NCBI RefSeq assembly: GCF_021325795.1
Contig: NZ_JAHPZX010000001.1
Coordinates: 1,302,001 to 1,366,000 of the forward strand
DNA length: 64,000 nt
Direction: 5' to 3'
Source of the DNA: Bordetella sp. LUAb4
Lineage (GTDB): Bacteria; Pseudomonadota; Gammaproteobacteria; Burkholderiales; Burkholderiaceae_B
The position numbers and the translations under genes were made by a program. Positions 28,424 through 37,068 of the stretch are shown here, in pieces (position 1 is the first letter of the stretch; each line of letters opens with the position of its first letter). Below the pieces are notes generated by a model, which was not told the origin of the DNA, searched no databases, and saw nothing but the letters and a program-made list of their open reading frames with translations.

Positions 28424-29110
28424 ATGACCAGTGATTCGCCCTCCATGACCGATACGACTCTCAGCGCCGACCAGGTTGCCGACTTCCTGCGTGACAACAC
28501 CGAGTTCTTCACCACCCACGCCGAGCTGTTCGCCACCTTGCCCGTCCCGCATCCGCACGGCGGACGCACGATTTCGCTGGGCGAGCGGCAGATCTTCACG
28601 CTGCGCGAACGCAATCGCGAATTCGAATGGCGGCTCAATGAATTGATCAACACCGCCAGCGTCAACGAAAGCATCAGCACCAAGCTGATGCAATGGTGTT
28701 GCCGCCTGCTGGCCGAAACGGAAATCCAGCGCCTGCCCGGTGAGATCGCGCTGGGCCTGGCGCAGCAGTTCGACTTGAATGAAGTTGGCCTGCGTCTGTG
28801 GCGGCTGGGGCAAGTGCCGGACACCGGTTATGGCGCGGCGGTTTCGGAAGACGTGCGTACCTTCACCGACAGCCTGAAAGTGCCGTACTGCGGCACCGAC
28901 ACCGCGTTCGAGGCGGTCAACTGGCTGACGGCAACGCCGCGTTCTCTGGCGATGATTCCGCTGCGCCCCGCGCCCGATGAGCCCAGCATCGGTTTGCTGG
29001 TGCTGGGATCGGACGATGCTGAACGCTTCGCGGCGGACAAGGGTACGGCTTTTCTCGAAACCATTGGCAGCCTGGCCTCCGCCACGCTGCACCGCCTGGC
29101 CGCGGCATAA
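28424..29110 (+). CDS. DUF484 family protein
   Basis: A 228-residue cytosolic protein of unknown function with a GAF-like fold. The N-terminus shows LSADQVADFLRDNTEFFTTH and HPHGGRTISLGERQ, diagnostic of the family, and LIPLRPAPDEPSIGLLVLGS-like sequence occurs near residue 185. DUF484 genes sit between dapF and xerC in many proteobacteria. Confidence 0.9.
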   Translation: MTSDSPSMTDTTLSADQVADFLRDNTEFFTTHAELFATLPVPHPHGGRTISLGERQIFTLRERNREFEWRLNELINTASVNESISTKLMQWCCRLLAETEIQRLPGEIALGLAQQFDLNEVGLRLWRLGQVPDTGYGAAVSEDVRTFTDSLKVPYCGTDTAFEAVNWLTATPRSLAMIPLRPAPDEPSIGLLVLGSDDAERFAADKGTAFLETIGSLASATLHRLAAA

Positions 29111-29136
29111 GCGCGGCCCGACAGGCGACCGGGACC

Positions 29137-30234
29137 ATGGCACGCGCTCCGCAGAACAGGCAGGCCCGTCCCCGCGGCATCGACGACGCGGCGGCGGCAA
29201 CGCCGCGCTCGCGGTCGCCATCGCTCGCCTCGCATTCGGCGGCATCATCTGCAAGCGCTCCACCTGCAGCGGCAGCTTCAACGTCCGCGCCACTGCCTGC
29301 GCCCATGCAGGCGTGGCTGGCGCATCTGGAGACGGCTCGGCGTTATTCGCCGCATACGCTGGATGGCTATCGGCGCGACCTTGCGCACCTGGCCAAACTG
29401 GCGGGCGAGCGGCCGTTGGAGCAACTCACTACCGGCCACATCCGTCAGTTCGTCGCACGCCTGCATGCGCGGGATCTGGGGCCGCGCAGCCTGGCGCGTG
29501 CGCTCGCGGCCTGGCGCGGTTTCTATCAATGGTGGGCGCAGGAAGCGGGGCTGCCGGGCAATCCCGTTGCCGGCGTCAAGGCGCCCAAGACGGTGCGCGG
29601 GCTGCCCAAGGCACTGTCGGTGGAACAAGCCCAGGTCTTGCTCGAAAGACCCGCGGCGCAGGCCGCGACGGAGCCCGTCGCGTTGCGCGATCAAGCCATG
29701 TTCGAACTGCTGTATTCCAGCGGTTTGCGGCTGGCGGAACTCACCGGTCTGGATTGGCGCTACGCGCGTAGCGCCGAGCATGAGTCCTCCAGCTGGCTGA
29801 ACCTGGACGAGCACGAAGTCCTGGTGCTGGGCAAAGGCGGCAAGCGGCGCTCCGTACCCGTCGGCGCCGCGGCGCTGACCGCGCTACGGGCGTGGCTGGA
29901 AGTACGCGCGCGTTTACTGGGCCCGGCCAGCGGACCGGCCGATGTCGCCGCGCTGTTCCTGGGTGAGCGCGGACGGCGCATCACACCGCGCGTCGTGCAA
30001 AGACAGCTGGAAAAAGTAGCGCAGGCCAGCGGCTTGCCGGTGCACGTGCATCCCCACGTGCTGCGCCACAGCTTCGCCAGCCACGTTCTGCAGTCAGCGC
30101 AGGACCTGCGCGCGGTGCAGGAAATGCTGGGCCACGCGAACATTTCCACCACGCAGGTCTATACCCGGCTGGACTTCCAGCATCTGGCCAAGATCTACGA
30201 CCAGGCCCATCCCCGAGCTGGCCGCAAGTCCTGA
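29137..30234 (+). CDS. xerC: Tyrosine recombinase XerC
   Basis: Resolves chromosome dimers at dif together with XerD. 365 residues. The N-terminal core-binding domain begins at LAHLETARRYSPHTLDGY. The catalytic residues are Arg in SGLRLAEL, Lys in GKGGKRRSVP, His-x-x-Arg in HVLRHSFASH, His in LGHANISTTQ and Tyr in VYTRLD. A polar Ala/Ser/Arg-rich extension of about 55 residues precedes the first domain; an ATG at 29305 inside it (MQAWLAHLE) may be the functional start. Confidence 0.94.
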   Translation: MARAPQNRQARPRGIDDAAAATPRSRSPSLASHSAASSASAPPAAAASTSAPLPAPMQAWLAHLETARRYSPHTLDGYRRDLAHLAKLAGERPLEQLTTGHIRQFVARLHARDLGPRSLARALAAWRGFYQWWAQEAGLPGNPVAGVKAPKTVRGLPKALSVEQAQVLLERPAAQAATEPVALRDQAMFELLYSSGLRLAELTGLDWRYARSAEHESSSWLNLDEHEVLVLGKGGKRRSVPVGAAALTALRAWLEVRARLLGPASGPADVAALFLGERGRRITPRVVQRQLEKVAQASGLPVHVHPHVLRHSFASHVLQSAQDLRAVQEMLGHANISTTQVYTRLDFQHLAKIYDQAHPRAGRKS

Positions 30235-30276
30235 AGCGCGTCGCCCCCAAGCAGGCGGTAGAGCCGGCCTTCCTTG

Positions 30277-31308
30277 TTACGCTGTGCCGCTAACGGCGCC
30301 GCCCAATAGCAGCAGCCCGAAGGCGAACACGGCGACGGCGGCGCAAGCCTGCGTCGCATAGCGCAGGCGCCCGGCCCAGGCCGGCGACAGACGCGCGCCG
30401 CCGCGTATGAGCAGATCTCCTGCCGCCACTGCTGCCCATACCAAGGCGGCGACGGTCAGGCCGGTTCCCAGGCCCATGGCCAATGCCGAGACGACGCCGG
30501 CCAGATAGAAATCCTGCGCCAGCGCGAAGACCAGCACGATCAAGGCGCCACTGCACGGGCGCAGGCCGACCGCCAGGATGGCCGACCAGGCCTTGCGCAG
30601 GTCCAGCCGGCCGGCCACCGCCTGCGTCGGTGGCACGTGCGCATGGCCGCAATCACAGTCGATCCCGTGCACGTGGGGACCGTGGTCGTGGTCATGGCTG
30701 TGACCGGCGTGGGCGGCGCGGTCGGCTGAGCTTTTGCTTGGCCATAGCGGCCGAATCGCCTTGCGCCATACCAGCCAGGCGCCCAACATCGCGATCATCG
30801 CGAACGAGCCGGTTTCCAGCCACCGGGTGGCCGCATTCATCGTCCCCGCCGTCACCCGCAGAATCCCCGCAGCCACGCTCACCAGCAGAATCGCCACCAG
30901 CGCTTGCACCAAGGCCGATAGCAAAGCCAGCACAGCACCATTGCGCGCAGTCTGGCGATTGGCCAGCACATACGTCGCGACGACCGCCTTGCCATGCCCG
31001 GGTCCGAGCGCATGGAAAATGCCGTACGCGAAGGACAGCCCGACCAAAGGCCAGGCGGCCCAGGCATCGTCCTGCCACGCCCGCAACGCCCCCGTCAGTT
31101 GACGATAGAAGTGACTCTGCCAGGCCGACACCCAGCCGAATAAACGCAGCAACCAGTCAGGTCCGGTCATCGCACCGCCGCCCGCCTCTGGCACGCCAAA
31201 AGGATGCGGCGCTGCCGTAACCGGCAGAAGCAATCCGGACAGCAACATGCCGATGAAGACGGCGAGCCAAAGTCCCATCCCGCCCCGTCGAAGCCCACGC
31301 CCCTCCAT
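30277..31308 (-). CDS. NicO-family metal transporter, ZevB-like
   Basis: A polytopic membrane protein of 343 residues. Two N-terminal hydrophobic segments are followed by GIFHALGPGHGKAV, the NicO/RcnA signature, and six or so membrane spans. A central cytoplasmic loop is rich in metal ligands (HAGHSHDHDHGPHVHG, then DCDCGHAH). The second half has VGLRPCSGALIVLVFALAQ. Homologues are annotated as nickel/cobalt exporters, but next to a DUF1007 gene the pair corresponds to ZevAB, a zinc-acquisition system described in Haemophilus influenzae. The ATG at 31308 overlaps the upstream stop (TGATG). It is the last gene of the znu operon, so zinc is the likely metal. Confidence 0.82.
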   Translation of the reverse strand: MEGRGLRRGGMGLWLAVFIGMLLSGLLLPVTAAPHPFGVPEAGGGAMTGPDWLLRLFGWVSAWQSHFYRQLTGALRAWQDDAWAAWPLVGLSFAYGIFHALGPGHGKAVVATYVLANRQTARNGAVLALLSALVQALVAILLVSVAAGILRVTAGTMNAATRWLETGSFAMIAMLGAWLVWRKAIRPLWPSKSSADRAAHAGHSHDHDHGPHVHGIDCDCGHAHVPPTQAVAGRLDLRKAWSAILAVGLRPCSGALIVLVFALAQDFYLAGVVSALAMGLGTGLTVAALVWAAVAAGDLLIRGGARLSPAWAGRLRYATQACAAVAVFAFGLLLLGGAVSGTA

Positions 31309-32012
31309 CACGGGCAAGTCAGCCTGATTCGATGCGTCAGCCCCTTGGTGATCGCAAACAACTCTTCGGGCAGATCGGGCTGATCGGCCGGGACGGCGGC
31401 CAATTGCTGCACCAACTCGGCATCGAGAGGCTTGGGCGGACGATAGTCAGCGCGGCAAGCCGCCGGCGCATGCTCCAGGGAAATCGCACCGGGCGCGCTG
31501 AAATCGTAAGCCACGAAATAGGTCGGATCGATGATGTCCACGTCCACGCCTTGCGCGCCCGGCGTCACCGCTTGCCGCAAAGGCAATGTGAACGCCAGCA
31601 CCATGGCCTTGCGCCCGGCGTCCCATTCGACCTTGGCATCGCGCGGCGCGCCATAGACGAGCGCCTTGCCATCCACCGCCACGCGCGTGAAGTAATGGGA
31701 GATCGGCTCCCCCAGCGCGCCCATCCATTCTTGCGCCATGCGGTCCAAGGTGGCGGGCGACAACTGGCCCTGCTTGTCCGCCAAGCCCTGCGTCGTATAA
31801 GCGACGAACATCTCGTCGAACTTCCAACGTTCGCGCACCGCTTCCAGCCGGCCCTGGCCGTCGAACACCAGCACAGCCTGGCCATCTATCCACATATGCG
31901 GATGCGCCTGCGCCGGCGCGACGGCCATCAAGGCAGGCAGCGCCAGCACCGAGGCAGTCAAGCTACCGCGACGCATGACGTATCGGCCTATGCCGTGCAA
32001 GACGCGCATCAT
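31308..32012 (-). CDS. DUF1007 periplasmic protein, ZevA-like
   Basis: A 234-residue exported protein. Signal peptide with core LTASVLALPALMAVAPAQA; the mature protein starts HPHMWID, a probable N-terminal metal site, followed by FDEMFVAYT and IDPTYFVAYDF, typical of DUF1007. In H. influenzae, ZevA binds zinc in the periplasm and acts with a NicO-type partner. The start is uncertain: ATG 32012/32009, or GTG 32033 overlapping the znuA stop as GTGA. Translationally linked to the NicO gene downstream. Confidence 0.82.
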   Translation of the reverse strand: MMRVLHGIGRYVMRRGSLTASVLALPALMAVAPAQAHPHMWIDGQAVLVFDGQGRLEAVRERWKFDEMFVAYTTQGLADKQGQLSPATLDRMAQEWMGALGEPISHYFTRVAVDGKALVYGAPRDAKVEWDAGRKAMVLAFTLPLRQAVTPGAQGVDVDIIDPTYFVAYDFSAPGAISLEHAPAACRADYRPPKPLDAELVQQLAAVPADQPDLPEELFAITKGLTHRIRLTCP

Positions 32013-32029
32013 CGAGGCCGCGACGACCC

Positions 32030-33109
32030 TCACTGCTTCAACGCCGCCATGAACTGGCTCAGGTTCCACTCGAACATGCCCAGATAGGTGGCCGCCGGCA
32101 GCCCCGGCTTGGCCAAGGCATCCGAGTACAAAGTGCCGCCCACGCGTGCGCCGGTCTCGCGCGCAATCTGCTGCGCCAGTTTCGGGCTGCTGACGTTCTC
32201 GACGAACACCGCGGGGACTTTCTCCTGGCGGATCTGCCCGATGATGCGGGCCACGTCGGCGGCGGACGGCTCGGCCTCGGTCGAAACCCCCATGGCGGAG
32301 ATGAACGTCATTCGGTACGCATCGCCGAAATAGCCGAAGGCGTCATGCGACGTCACCACCCGGCGCCGTTCCGGCGGCAGGCCCGCGAAAGCCTGCTTCA
32401 CGCGCGCATCCAAAGCCTCGATGCGCGACGCATAGGCTTCAGCGCGCTGGCGATACGCATCGGCATGCGCAACGTCGGCGGCCGCCAGCGCGGCGCCGAT
32501 ATTGCGGGCATAACGTGCGCCATTAGCCAGGTTCTGCCAGGCGTGCGGGTCGATATTGCTCTCGTGCCCATGATCGTCATGCTTGTCGCCGGTATGGACG
32601 TGAGCATGCCCGCCGGACGCGTCGGCGCTGAAATCACGTGGCTTCACGCCCTCCGACGCCACCACGGTGGTGCCCTTGAAACCGGACGCGCGCACCAGCT
32701 TGGGCAACCACGTTTCGAAGCCCAGGCCATTGACCACCAACACCTGCGCGGCAGCCAGGCGGCGTGCGTCGGCCGGCGTCGGCTCGTACTCATGGGCATC
32801 GCCATCGGGACCAACCAGCACGTCGAGCTGCACGTCGCTGCCGCCGATCTGCTTCACCATATCGCCGAGGATGGAGAAACTGGCCACGACCTTGAGCGGC
32901 CCAGCTTGAGCAGGCGCGGCCGCCGGCGTTTGGGTCTGGTCCTGAGCTTGGGCATAAGCAGACCCTCCGCCCCCCAGCACCCCCACCGTAGCCATGGCCA
33001 AAGCCGACAACATGCGGCGAAGAATGGATAAAACCCGGGGTGAAACCCTGGGTAAAAAATGGGTTGGAAACCGGAGCAGAAACCGCTGGGAGAAATTGGC
33101 GAATGCCAT
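32030..33109 (-). CDS. znuA: Zinc ABC transporter, periplasmic binding protein
   Basis: High-affinity zinc receptor of the cluster A-I type. 359 residues. Signal peptide region includes RRMLSALAMATVGVL and ends at AYA. Metal ligands are expected from HEYEPTPADA, the His-rich loop GGHAHVHTGDKHDDHGHE, DPHAWQN and HDAFGYFGDAY. The His-rich loop argues for zinc over manganese. ATG 33109 is preferred because a GGAG lies about nine bases upstream; a later Met at 33013 would also give a signal peptide. The gene follows znuB by 21 bases. Confidence 0.93.
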   Translation of the reverse strand: MAFANFSQRFLLRFPTHFLPRVSPRVLSILRRMLSALAMATVGVLGGGGSAYAQAQDQTQTPAAAPAQAGPLKVVASFSILGDMVKQIGGSDVQLDVLVGPDGDAHEYEPTPADARRLAAAQVLVVNGLGFETWLPKLVRASGFKGTTVVASEGVKPRDFSADASGGHAHVHTGDKHDDHGHESNIDPHAWQNLANGARYARNIGAALAAADVAHADAYRQRAEAYASRIEALDARVKQAFAGLPPERRRVVTSHDAFGYFGDAYRMTFISAMGVSTEAEPSAADVARIIGQIRQEKVPAVFVENVSSPKLAQQIARETGARVGGTLYSDALAKPGLPAATYLGMFEWNLSQFMAALKQ

Positions 33110-33130
33110 GGACGAATACTCCGTGGAAAA

Positions 33131-34003
33131 TCAGCGCGCACCGCGCCGCGCGCGCCGTGAGAAATCCAGCAAGCCGCCCTGCGGCCCGCCGGCGACGGAA
33201 ATCAGATAGACGGCGCCGGCCGCCAGAATGATGGCGGGCGAAGCGGGCACGTTGTAGTGATAGGAAATCAGCAAGCCCACCAGCGAAGCGAAGGCGCCCA
33301 ACAAGGCCGCCAGGGGAATCTGCCCGGCGGCGGAGCGCACCCAGAACCGCGCGGACGCGGCCGGCAGCATCATGATGCCCACCACCATCAACGTGCCCAG
33401 CACTTGAAACCCCGACACCAGGTTGAACACCACCAGCATCAGGAAGACCATGTGCACCAGCGAGCCCCCGCCGCCGGCGGCGCGCAAGAACCCAGGGTCC
33501 AGGCACTCGGCCACCAGCAGGCGATAGATCGCGCCCAGGGCCAGCAAAGTGATGGTGGCGCACACTGTCACCAACAGCAGCGCGTCGTCATCCAGCCCCA
33601 GCACCGTGCCGAACAGGACATGCAGCAAGTCCATATTCGAGCCGCGCAGCGACACCAGCAGCACGCCGAGCCCCAGGGAGATCAGATAGAACGCGGCAAA
33701 ACTGGCGTCCTCGCGCAGCGGCGTCAGACGCGATACCACGCCCGCCAGCAACGCCACGGCCAGGCCAGTGATGATGCCGCCCAGCAGCATGGCCGTCAGC
33801 GACAGGCCCGACAACAGGAACCCCGCCGCGACGCCGGGCAAGATGGCATGCGACATCGCATCGCCCATCAGGCTCATGCGACGCAGCACCAGAAACACGC
33901 CCAAGGGCGCGGCCCCGCAAGACAGCGCGACAGACCCGGCCAGGGCACGCCGCATGAAACCATAGTCGAGAAAGGGCGACAGCACCCATTCGTTCAATCC
34001 CAC
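33131..34003 (-). CDS. znuB: Zinc ABC transporter, permease
   Basis: Membrane subunit of the ABC-3 family, 290 residues, with eight or nine hydrophobic segments and conserved RRMSLMGDAMSHAILPGVA near residue 40, the typical ABC-3 motif. It starts at GTG 34003, overlapping the end of znuC by ten bases. The basic tail RRARRGAR is probably cytoplasmic. Confidence 0.92.
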   Translation of the reverse strand: MGLNEWVLSPFLDYGFMRRALAGSVALSCGAAPLGVFLVLRRMSLMGDAMSHAILPGVAAGFLLSGLSLTAMLLGGIITGLAVALLAGVVSRLTPLREDASFAAFYLISLGLGVLLVSLRGSNMDLLHVLFGTVLGLDDDALLLVTVCATITLLALGAIYRLLVAECLDPGFLRAAGGGGSLVHMVFLMLVVFNLVSGFQVLGTLMVVGIMMLPAASARFWVRSAAGQIPLAALLGAFASLVGLLISYHYNVPASPAIILAAGAVYLISVAGGPQGGLLDFSRRARRGAR

Positions 34004-34743
34004 GCCAACTCCTGGTCGCGCAGCGCACGGGCGGCGCGCAAATTCTGTTCGGTAAGCACGTCGGCGGTTTCGCCCCAGGCCACGGTGCGGCCCGCCAGCA
34101 GCAGCGTGCGGGGAAAGTGCGCCCGCACCAACTCCATATCGTGCAGCACGGCGATCACCGTGCGGCCCTGCGCGTGGCAGCCGGTCAGCAGCGCCATCAA
34201 CTCCTCGGTGGTGTGGCTGTCGACGGCGGCAAAGGGCTCGTCCAGCAGCAGCACCCCGGTATCCTGCAACATCAGCCGGGCGAACAAGGCGCGTTGCAAC
34301 TGGCCACCGGACAGCGTGCCGGCAATGCGGTCGCCCAGGTCCTGCAGCCCGACGTCCACCAGCACCTGATCGATACGGTCCCGTTCGGACCGCCCGAAGC
34401 GGCGCCAAGCCCCCACGCGGCGCCAGGCGCCCATGGCCACCAGTTCGCGCACAGTGATGGGAAACGAACGGTCCAGGTCGGCCGCCTGCGGCAGCCAGGC
34501 CAGTTCACGCCGGCCGGCACCACTCACACGCACGTTGCCGGCCAGTGGCCGCAACACACCCATGATGCCTTTGATCAGCGTCGACTTGCCCGCCCCGTTG
34601 GGCCCGACGATGGCCGTCATGGAGCCCGGTGTGAACACCCCGCTGACGTCGCTGACGGCGGGACGACCGCGCCAGCCAAAAGAAACGCGGTCGACCTCGA
34701 TGCCGGCCGCGGCCACCCGATTCACCACCATCCCATCGCCCAT
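33994..34743 (-). CDS. znuC: Zinc ABC transporter, ATPase
   Basis: Energises zinc import. About 249 residues. Walker A GPNGAGKST, Q-loop WLPQAADLDRSFP, signature LSGGQLQR, Walker B LLLDEPFAAVD and the switch His in VLHDMELV are all present. The start is either ATG 34743 or ATG 34731; both overlap the stop region of the preceding small membrane-protein gene. It is the first recognisable transporter gene after the candidate Zur box. Confidence 0.92.
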   Translation of the reverse strand: MGDGMVVNRVAAAGIEVDRVSFGWRGRPAVSDVSGVFTPGSMTAIVGPNGAGKSTLIKGIMGVLRPLAGNVRVSGAGRRELAWLPQAADLDRSFPITVRELVAMGAWRRVGAWRRFGRSERDRIDQVLVDVGLQDLGDRIAGTLSGGQLQRALFARLMLQDTGVLLLDEPFAAVDSHTTEELMALLTGCHAQGRTVIAVLHDMELVRAHFPRTLLLAGRTVAWGETADVLTEQNLRAARALRDQELAWD

Positions 34744-34958
34744 CCGGTCAAGGCCCAAAGGCAGGCACATACCGCCAGCGCCACGCCCATGCGCTGCCAG
34801 GCCGATGCCAGCAGCCACGAGCCACGGCGATATCCTTCGGCGGGCGCATGGACGGGTGCACGGACGGGCGTATGAACGAGCACGTCAGGGGCGAACACGT
34901 CGGCCCGCGCGGCATCGCGGGCGGCGGGGGAGTCCTGGTGGGAGGGTGCGGCAGACAT
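34722..34958 (-). CDS. Small single-span membrane protein leading the znu operon
   Basis: A 78-residue protein of unknown function. The first 50 residues are polar and rich in Ala, Pro and His; the C-terminus is one hydrophobic span (MGVALAVCACLWALTGWAMGW). Its stop lies inside the possible 5' end of znuC, so translation is coupled. No Shine-Dalgarno sequence is visible before the ATG, and GTG starts inside are possible. Small membrane proteins at the head of zinc transporter operons occur in other proteobacteria; I could not assign a family. Confidence 0.55.
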   Translation of the reverse strand: MSAAPSHQDSPAARDAARADVFAPDVLVHTPVRAPVHAPAEGYRRGSWLLASAWQRMGVALAVCACLWALTGWAMGWW

Positions 34959-35066
34959 GAGGAGGCGGGCGAATCAAGTTGCGGCAAGGAACCGCGAATC
35001 AACGAAAGGATCGACGCAAGGCGGCGCCAGCAAGCGCCGCAGTAGCGCAGCCGTCGCGCCGAACGA

Positions 35067-35085
35067 ATGTTATATCATATCAAAT
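35067..35085. promoter_or_regulatory. Candidate Zur box
   Basis: The imperfect palindrome ATGTTATAT C ATATCAAAT (7 of 9 positions complementary) lies in the A+T-rich spacer between the znu operon (minus strand) and zur (plus strand). It resembles the proteobacterial Zur consensus with GTTATA half-sites. It is 41 bases before the zur start and about 110 bases before the small membrane-protein gene, so it could control both. Confidence 0.72.
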
Positions 35086-35125
35086 CAATCTCCCCCACGC
35101 CGCGACGCGGTATGCTCCTGCCTGT

Positions 35126-35668
35126 ATGCCCACTTCCTCCCGGCCCTCCAAGGCATCCCCTCCCGACCAGATCAGCGCCCAGCTCGACGTCGCCGAAAAT
35201 CTGTGCGCTCAGCGCGGCAAGCGCCTGACGCCGATACGGCGCAAAGTGCTGGAATTGCTGCTGCGCCACGGCCGCAGCGTCAAAGCCTATGAATTGCTGG
35301 AGGCAATGCGCGCAGTGCATGCCGGCGCCGCACCGCCCACGGTGTATCGCGCCCTGGACTTTTTGCTGGACGAAGGGTTGATTCACCGACTCGACGCCGT
35401 CAATGCCTGGACGGCCTGCCATGACGCCGGCGGCACGCCGCATGATTTGCTGGTGGTCTGTACCGGTTGCGGCGCGGTGGCGGAGATCAGCGACCCCGCC
35501 ATGAGCCGCCAATTGGCCGAGCGGGTCGCCCGAACGGGCTATGCCTTGAACAGCCACGAAACCGAAATCCGCGCGCTCTGTCCCGCATGCCAGCAAAAAC
35601 AGGCGGAACAAGGCGTAACAGGTGGGCACAATCACAGCCACGGCGCCGGGCACGGACACGCCCATTGA
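35126..35668 (+). CDS. zur: Zinc uptake regulator, Fur family
   Basis: Represses zinc import genes when zinc is bound. 180 residues. The winged-helix domain includes RLTPIRRKVLELLLRHG and TVYRALDFLLDEGLIHRLD. The zinc-site cysteines are in VCTGCG and CPACQQ, and the C-terminus carries a His-rich tail (GGHNHSHGAGHGHAH), unusual in length. It is divergent from the znu operon with the candidate Zur box between them. Fur or PerR are less likely because of this context and the HDLLVVCTGCG pattern. Confidence 0.93.
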   Translation: MPTSSRPSKASPPDQISAQLDVAENLCAQRGKRLTPIRRKVLELLLRHGRSVKAYELLEAMRAVHAGAAPPTVYRALDFLLDEGLIHRLDAVNAWTACHDAGGTPHDLLVVCTGCGAVAEISDPAMSRQLAERVARTGYALNSHETEIRALCPACQQKQAEQGVTGGHNHSHGAGHGHAH

Positions 35669-35679
35669 GGCTCGGGCAC

Positions 35680-35703
35680 GCCATGTGCTAGCGTGTTTTT
35701 GCT
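35680..35703 (+). terminator. Probable terminator of zur
   Basis: GCACGC and GCGTGT arms around a 9-base loop, followed by a T run, 12 bases after the zur stop codon. Confidence 0.5.
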
Positions 35704-35923
35704 TATCCCCTTGAAATGCCGGCTTCTGCCCCCATTTCGCTGTAATCCTCGCGTTAAACCAGGGTAGGCCCGGGGTTTGCCCCCTGCCGCCGACTGTGCT
35801 GTAATCCTGCGTCCGGTCGCTCACGCGGCCCCCAGTTCGCGGCCTTGGTCCTGCTTCTGTCCGGCGCGCCTTTTAACGCTCCGGCCCTCCGGGCCCTGCT
35901 CCGGCATCTAATTCGCAGTCATC

Positions 35924-37030
35924 ATGAATACCTCGCGCAGTTTGGACAAAATGGTTCCCGTCACCATCCTCACCGGCTTCCTCGGTGCGGGCAAGACGAC
36001 GCTGCTCAAACGTATCCTGACGGAATACCATGGCCGCCGTGTCGCGGTCATCGAAAACGAATTCGGGCCGGAGAGCATCGACAATGATTTGTTGATTCAG
36101 GACAGCGACGAAGAGATCGTCGAACTGAGCAACGGTTGCGTCTGCTGCACCGTGCGCGGCGACCTGATGCGCACGCTCAATGAGCTGCGCGAAAAGCGCC
36201 AGGCCGGCAAACTGAATTTCGAACGCGTCATCCTGGAAACCACCGGCATGGCCAACCCCGGCCCGGTGTGCCAGACCTTCTTCATGGACGACGACATCGC
36301 CGACTACTACCGCCTGGATGCGGTGGTGACGGTGGTCGACGCCAAGCATGGCATGGTGACGCTGGACGAACAGCCTGAGTCGCAGAAGCAGATCGGCTTT
36401 GCCGACCGCATCCTGATTTCCAAGAAAGACCTGGTCAACGAAGCCGACTACGAAGCCCTGCGTGCCCGCGTGCTGCGCATCAATCCGCGCGCGCCGATCA
36501 CGCCGGTGAACTTTGGTGATGTGGACCTGAAGTCCATCATCGACATCAGCGGCTTCAACCTGAATTCCATTCTGGACATCGACCCGGACTTCCTGGCCGA
36601 TGAGCACCCGGACGCCGCCCACGATCACGACCATGGACATGATCACGACCACGATCATGAGCATGGCGATGACTGCGGCGCCGGTTGCGACCACCCGCAT
36701 CACCATCATCACGCCCACCACGACGACGAGATCGGCGCATTCGTGTTCCGCTCGAACAAGCCTTTCGATCCGTCGCGGCTCGAGGAATTCCTCGGTGGCG
36801 TGGTGCAGGTTTATGGTCCCGATTTGCTGCGCTACAAAGGCATCCTTTACATGAAAGGCGTAAATCGCCGTATGCTCTTCCAGGGCGTACACATGATGAT
36901 GGGTGCCGAGCCCGGCAAACCGTGGACCGCGAACGAGAAGCCATCCACCAAGATGGTCTTCATCGGCCGCAAGCTGCCCCAGGAGATATTTACCCGGGGA
37001 CTGGAGCAGTGCCTGGTGGGTGCGGCCTGA
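35924..37030 (+). CDS. CobW/COG0523 family GTPase, probable zinc metallochaperone
   Basis: A G3E GTPase of 368 residues. Walker A GFLGAGKTT is near residue 18, the metal-binding CxCC in NGCVCCTVRGD near residue 71, and SKKDLV is the nucleotide specificity motif. A very His/Asp-rich loop (about residues 228-266) separates the GTPase and CobW C-terminal domains. COG0523 proteins linked to Zur deliver zinc to client enzymes under starvation; cobalt or nickel roles exist for other subgroups. The zur-upstream and dksA-downstream setting supports zinc. A 255-base spacer to zur suggests its own promoter; no palindrome like that at 35067 was found there. Confidence 0.9.
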   Translation: MNTSRSLDKMVPVTILTGFLGAGKTTLLKRILTEYHGRRVAVIENEFGPESIDNDLLIQDSDEEIVELSNGCVCCTVRGDLMRTLNELREKRQAGKLNFERVILETTGMANPGPVCQTFFMDDDIADYYRLDAVVTVVDAKHGMVTLDEQPESQKQIGFADRILISKKDLVNEADYEALRARVLRINPRAPITPVNFGDVDLKSIIDISGFNLNSILDIDPDFLADEHPDAAHDHDHGHDHDHDHEHGDDCGAGCDHPHHHHHAHHDDEIGAFVFRSNKPFDPSRLEEFLGGVVQVYGPDLLRYKGILYMKGVNRRMLFQGVHMMMGAEPGKPWTANEKPSTKMVFIGRKLPQEIFTRGLEQCLVGAA

Positions 37031-37068
37031 CGCCGCCCGCCGGATCCGATTCATAGTGGAGTGTTTTC

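Noticed and set aside
29137-30234. Tyrosine recombinase taken as an integrase of a mobile element
   Set aside because: The dapF, DUF484 context and length identify it as chromosomal XerC.
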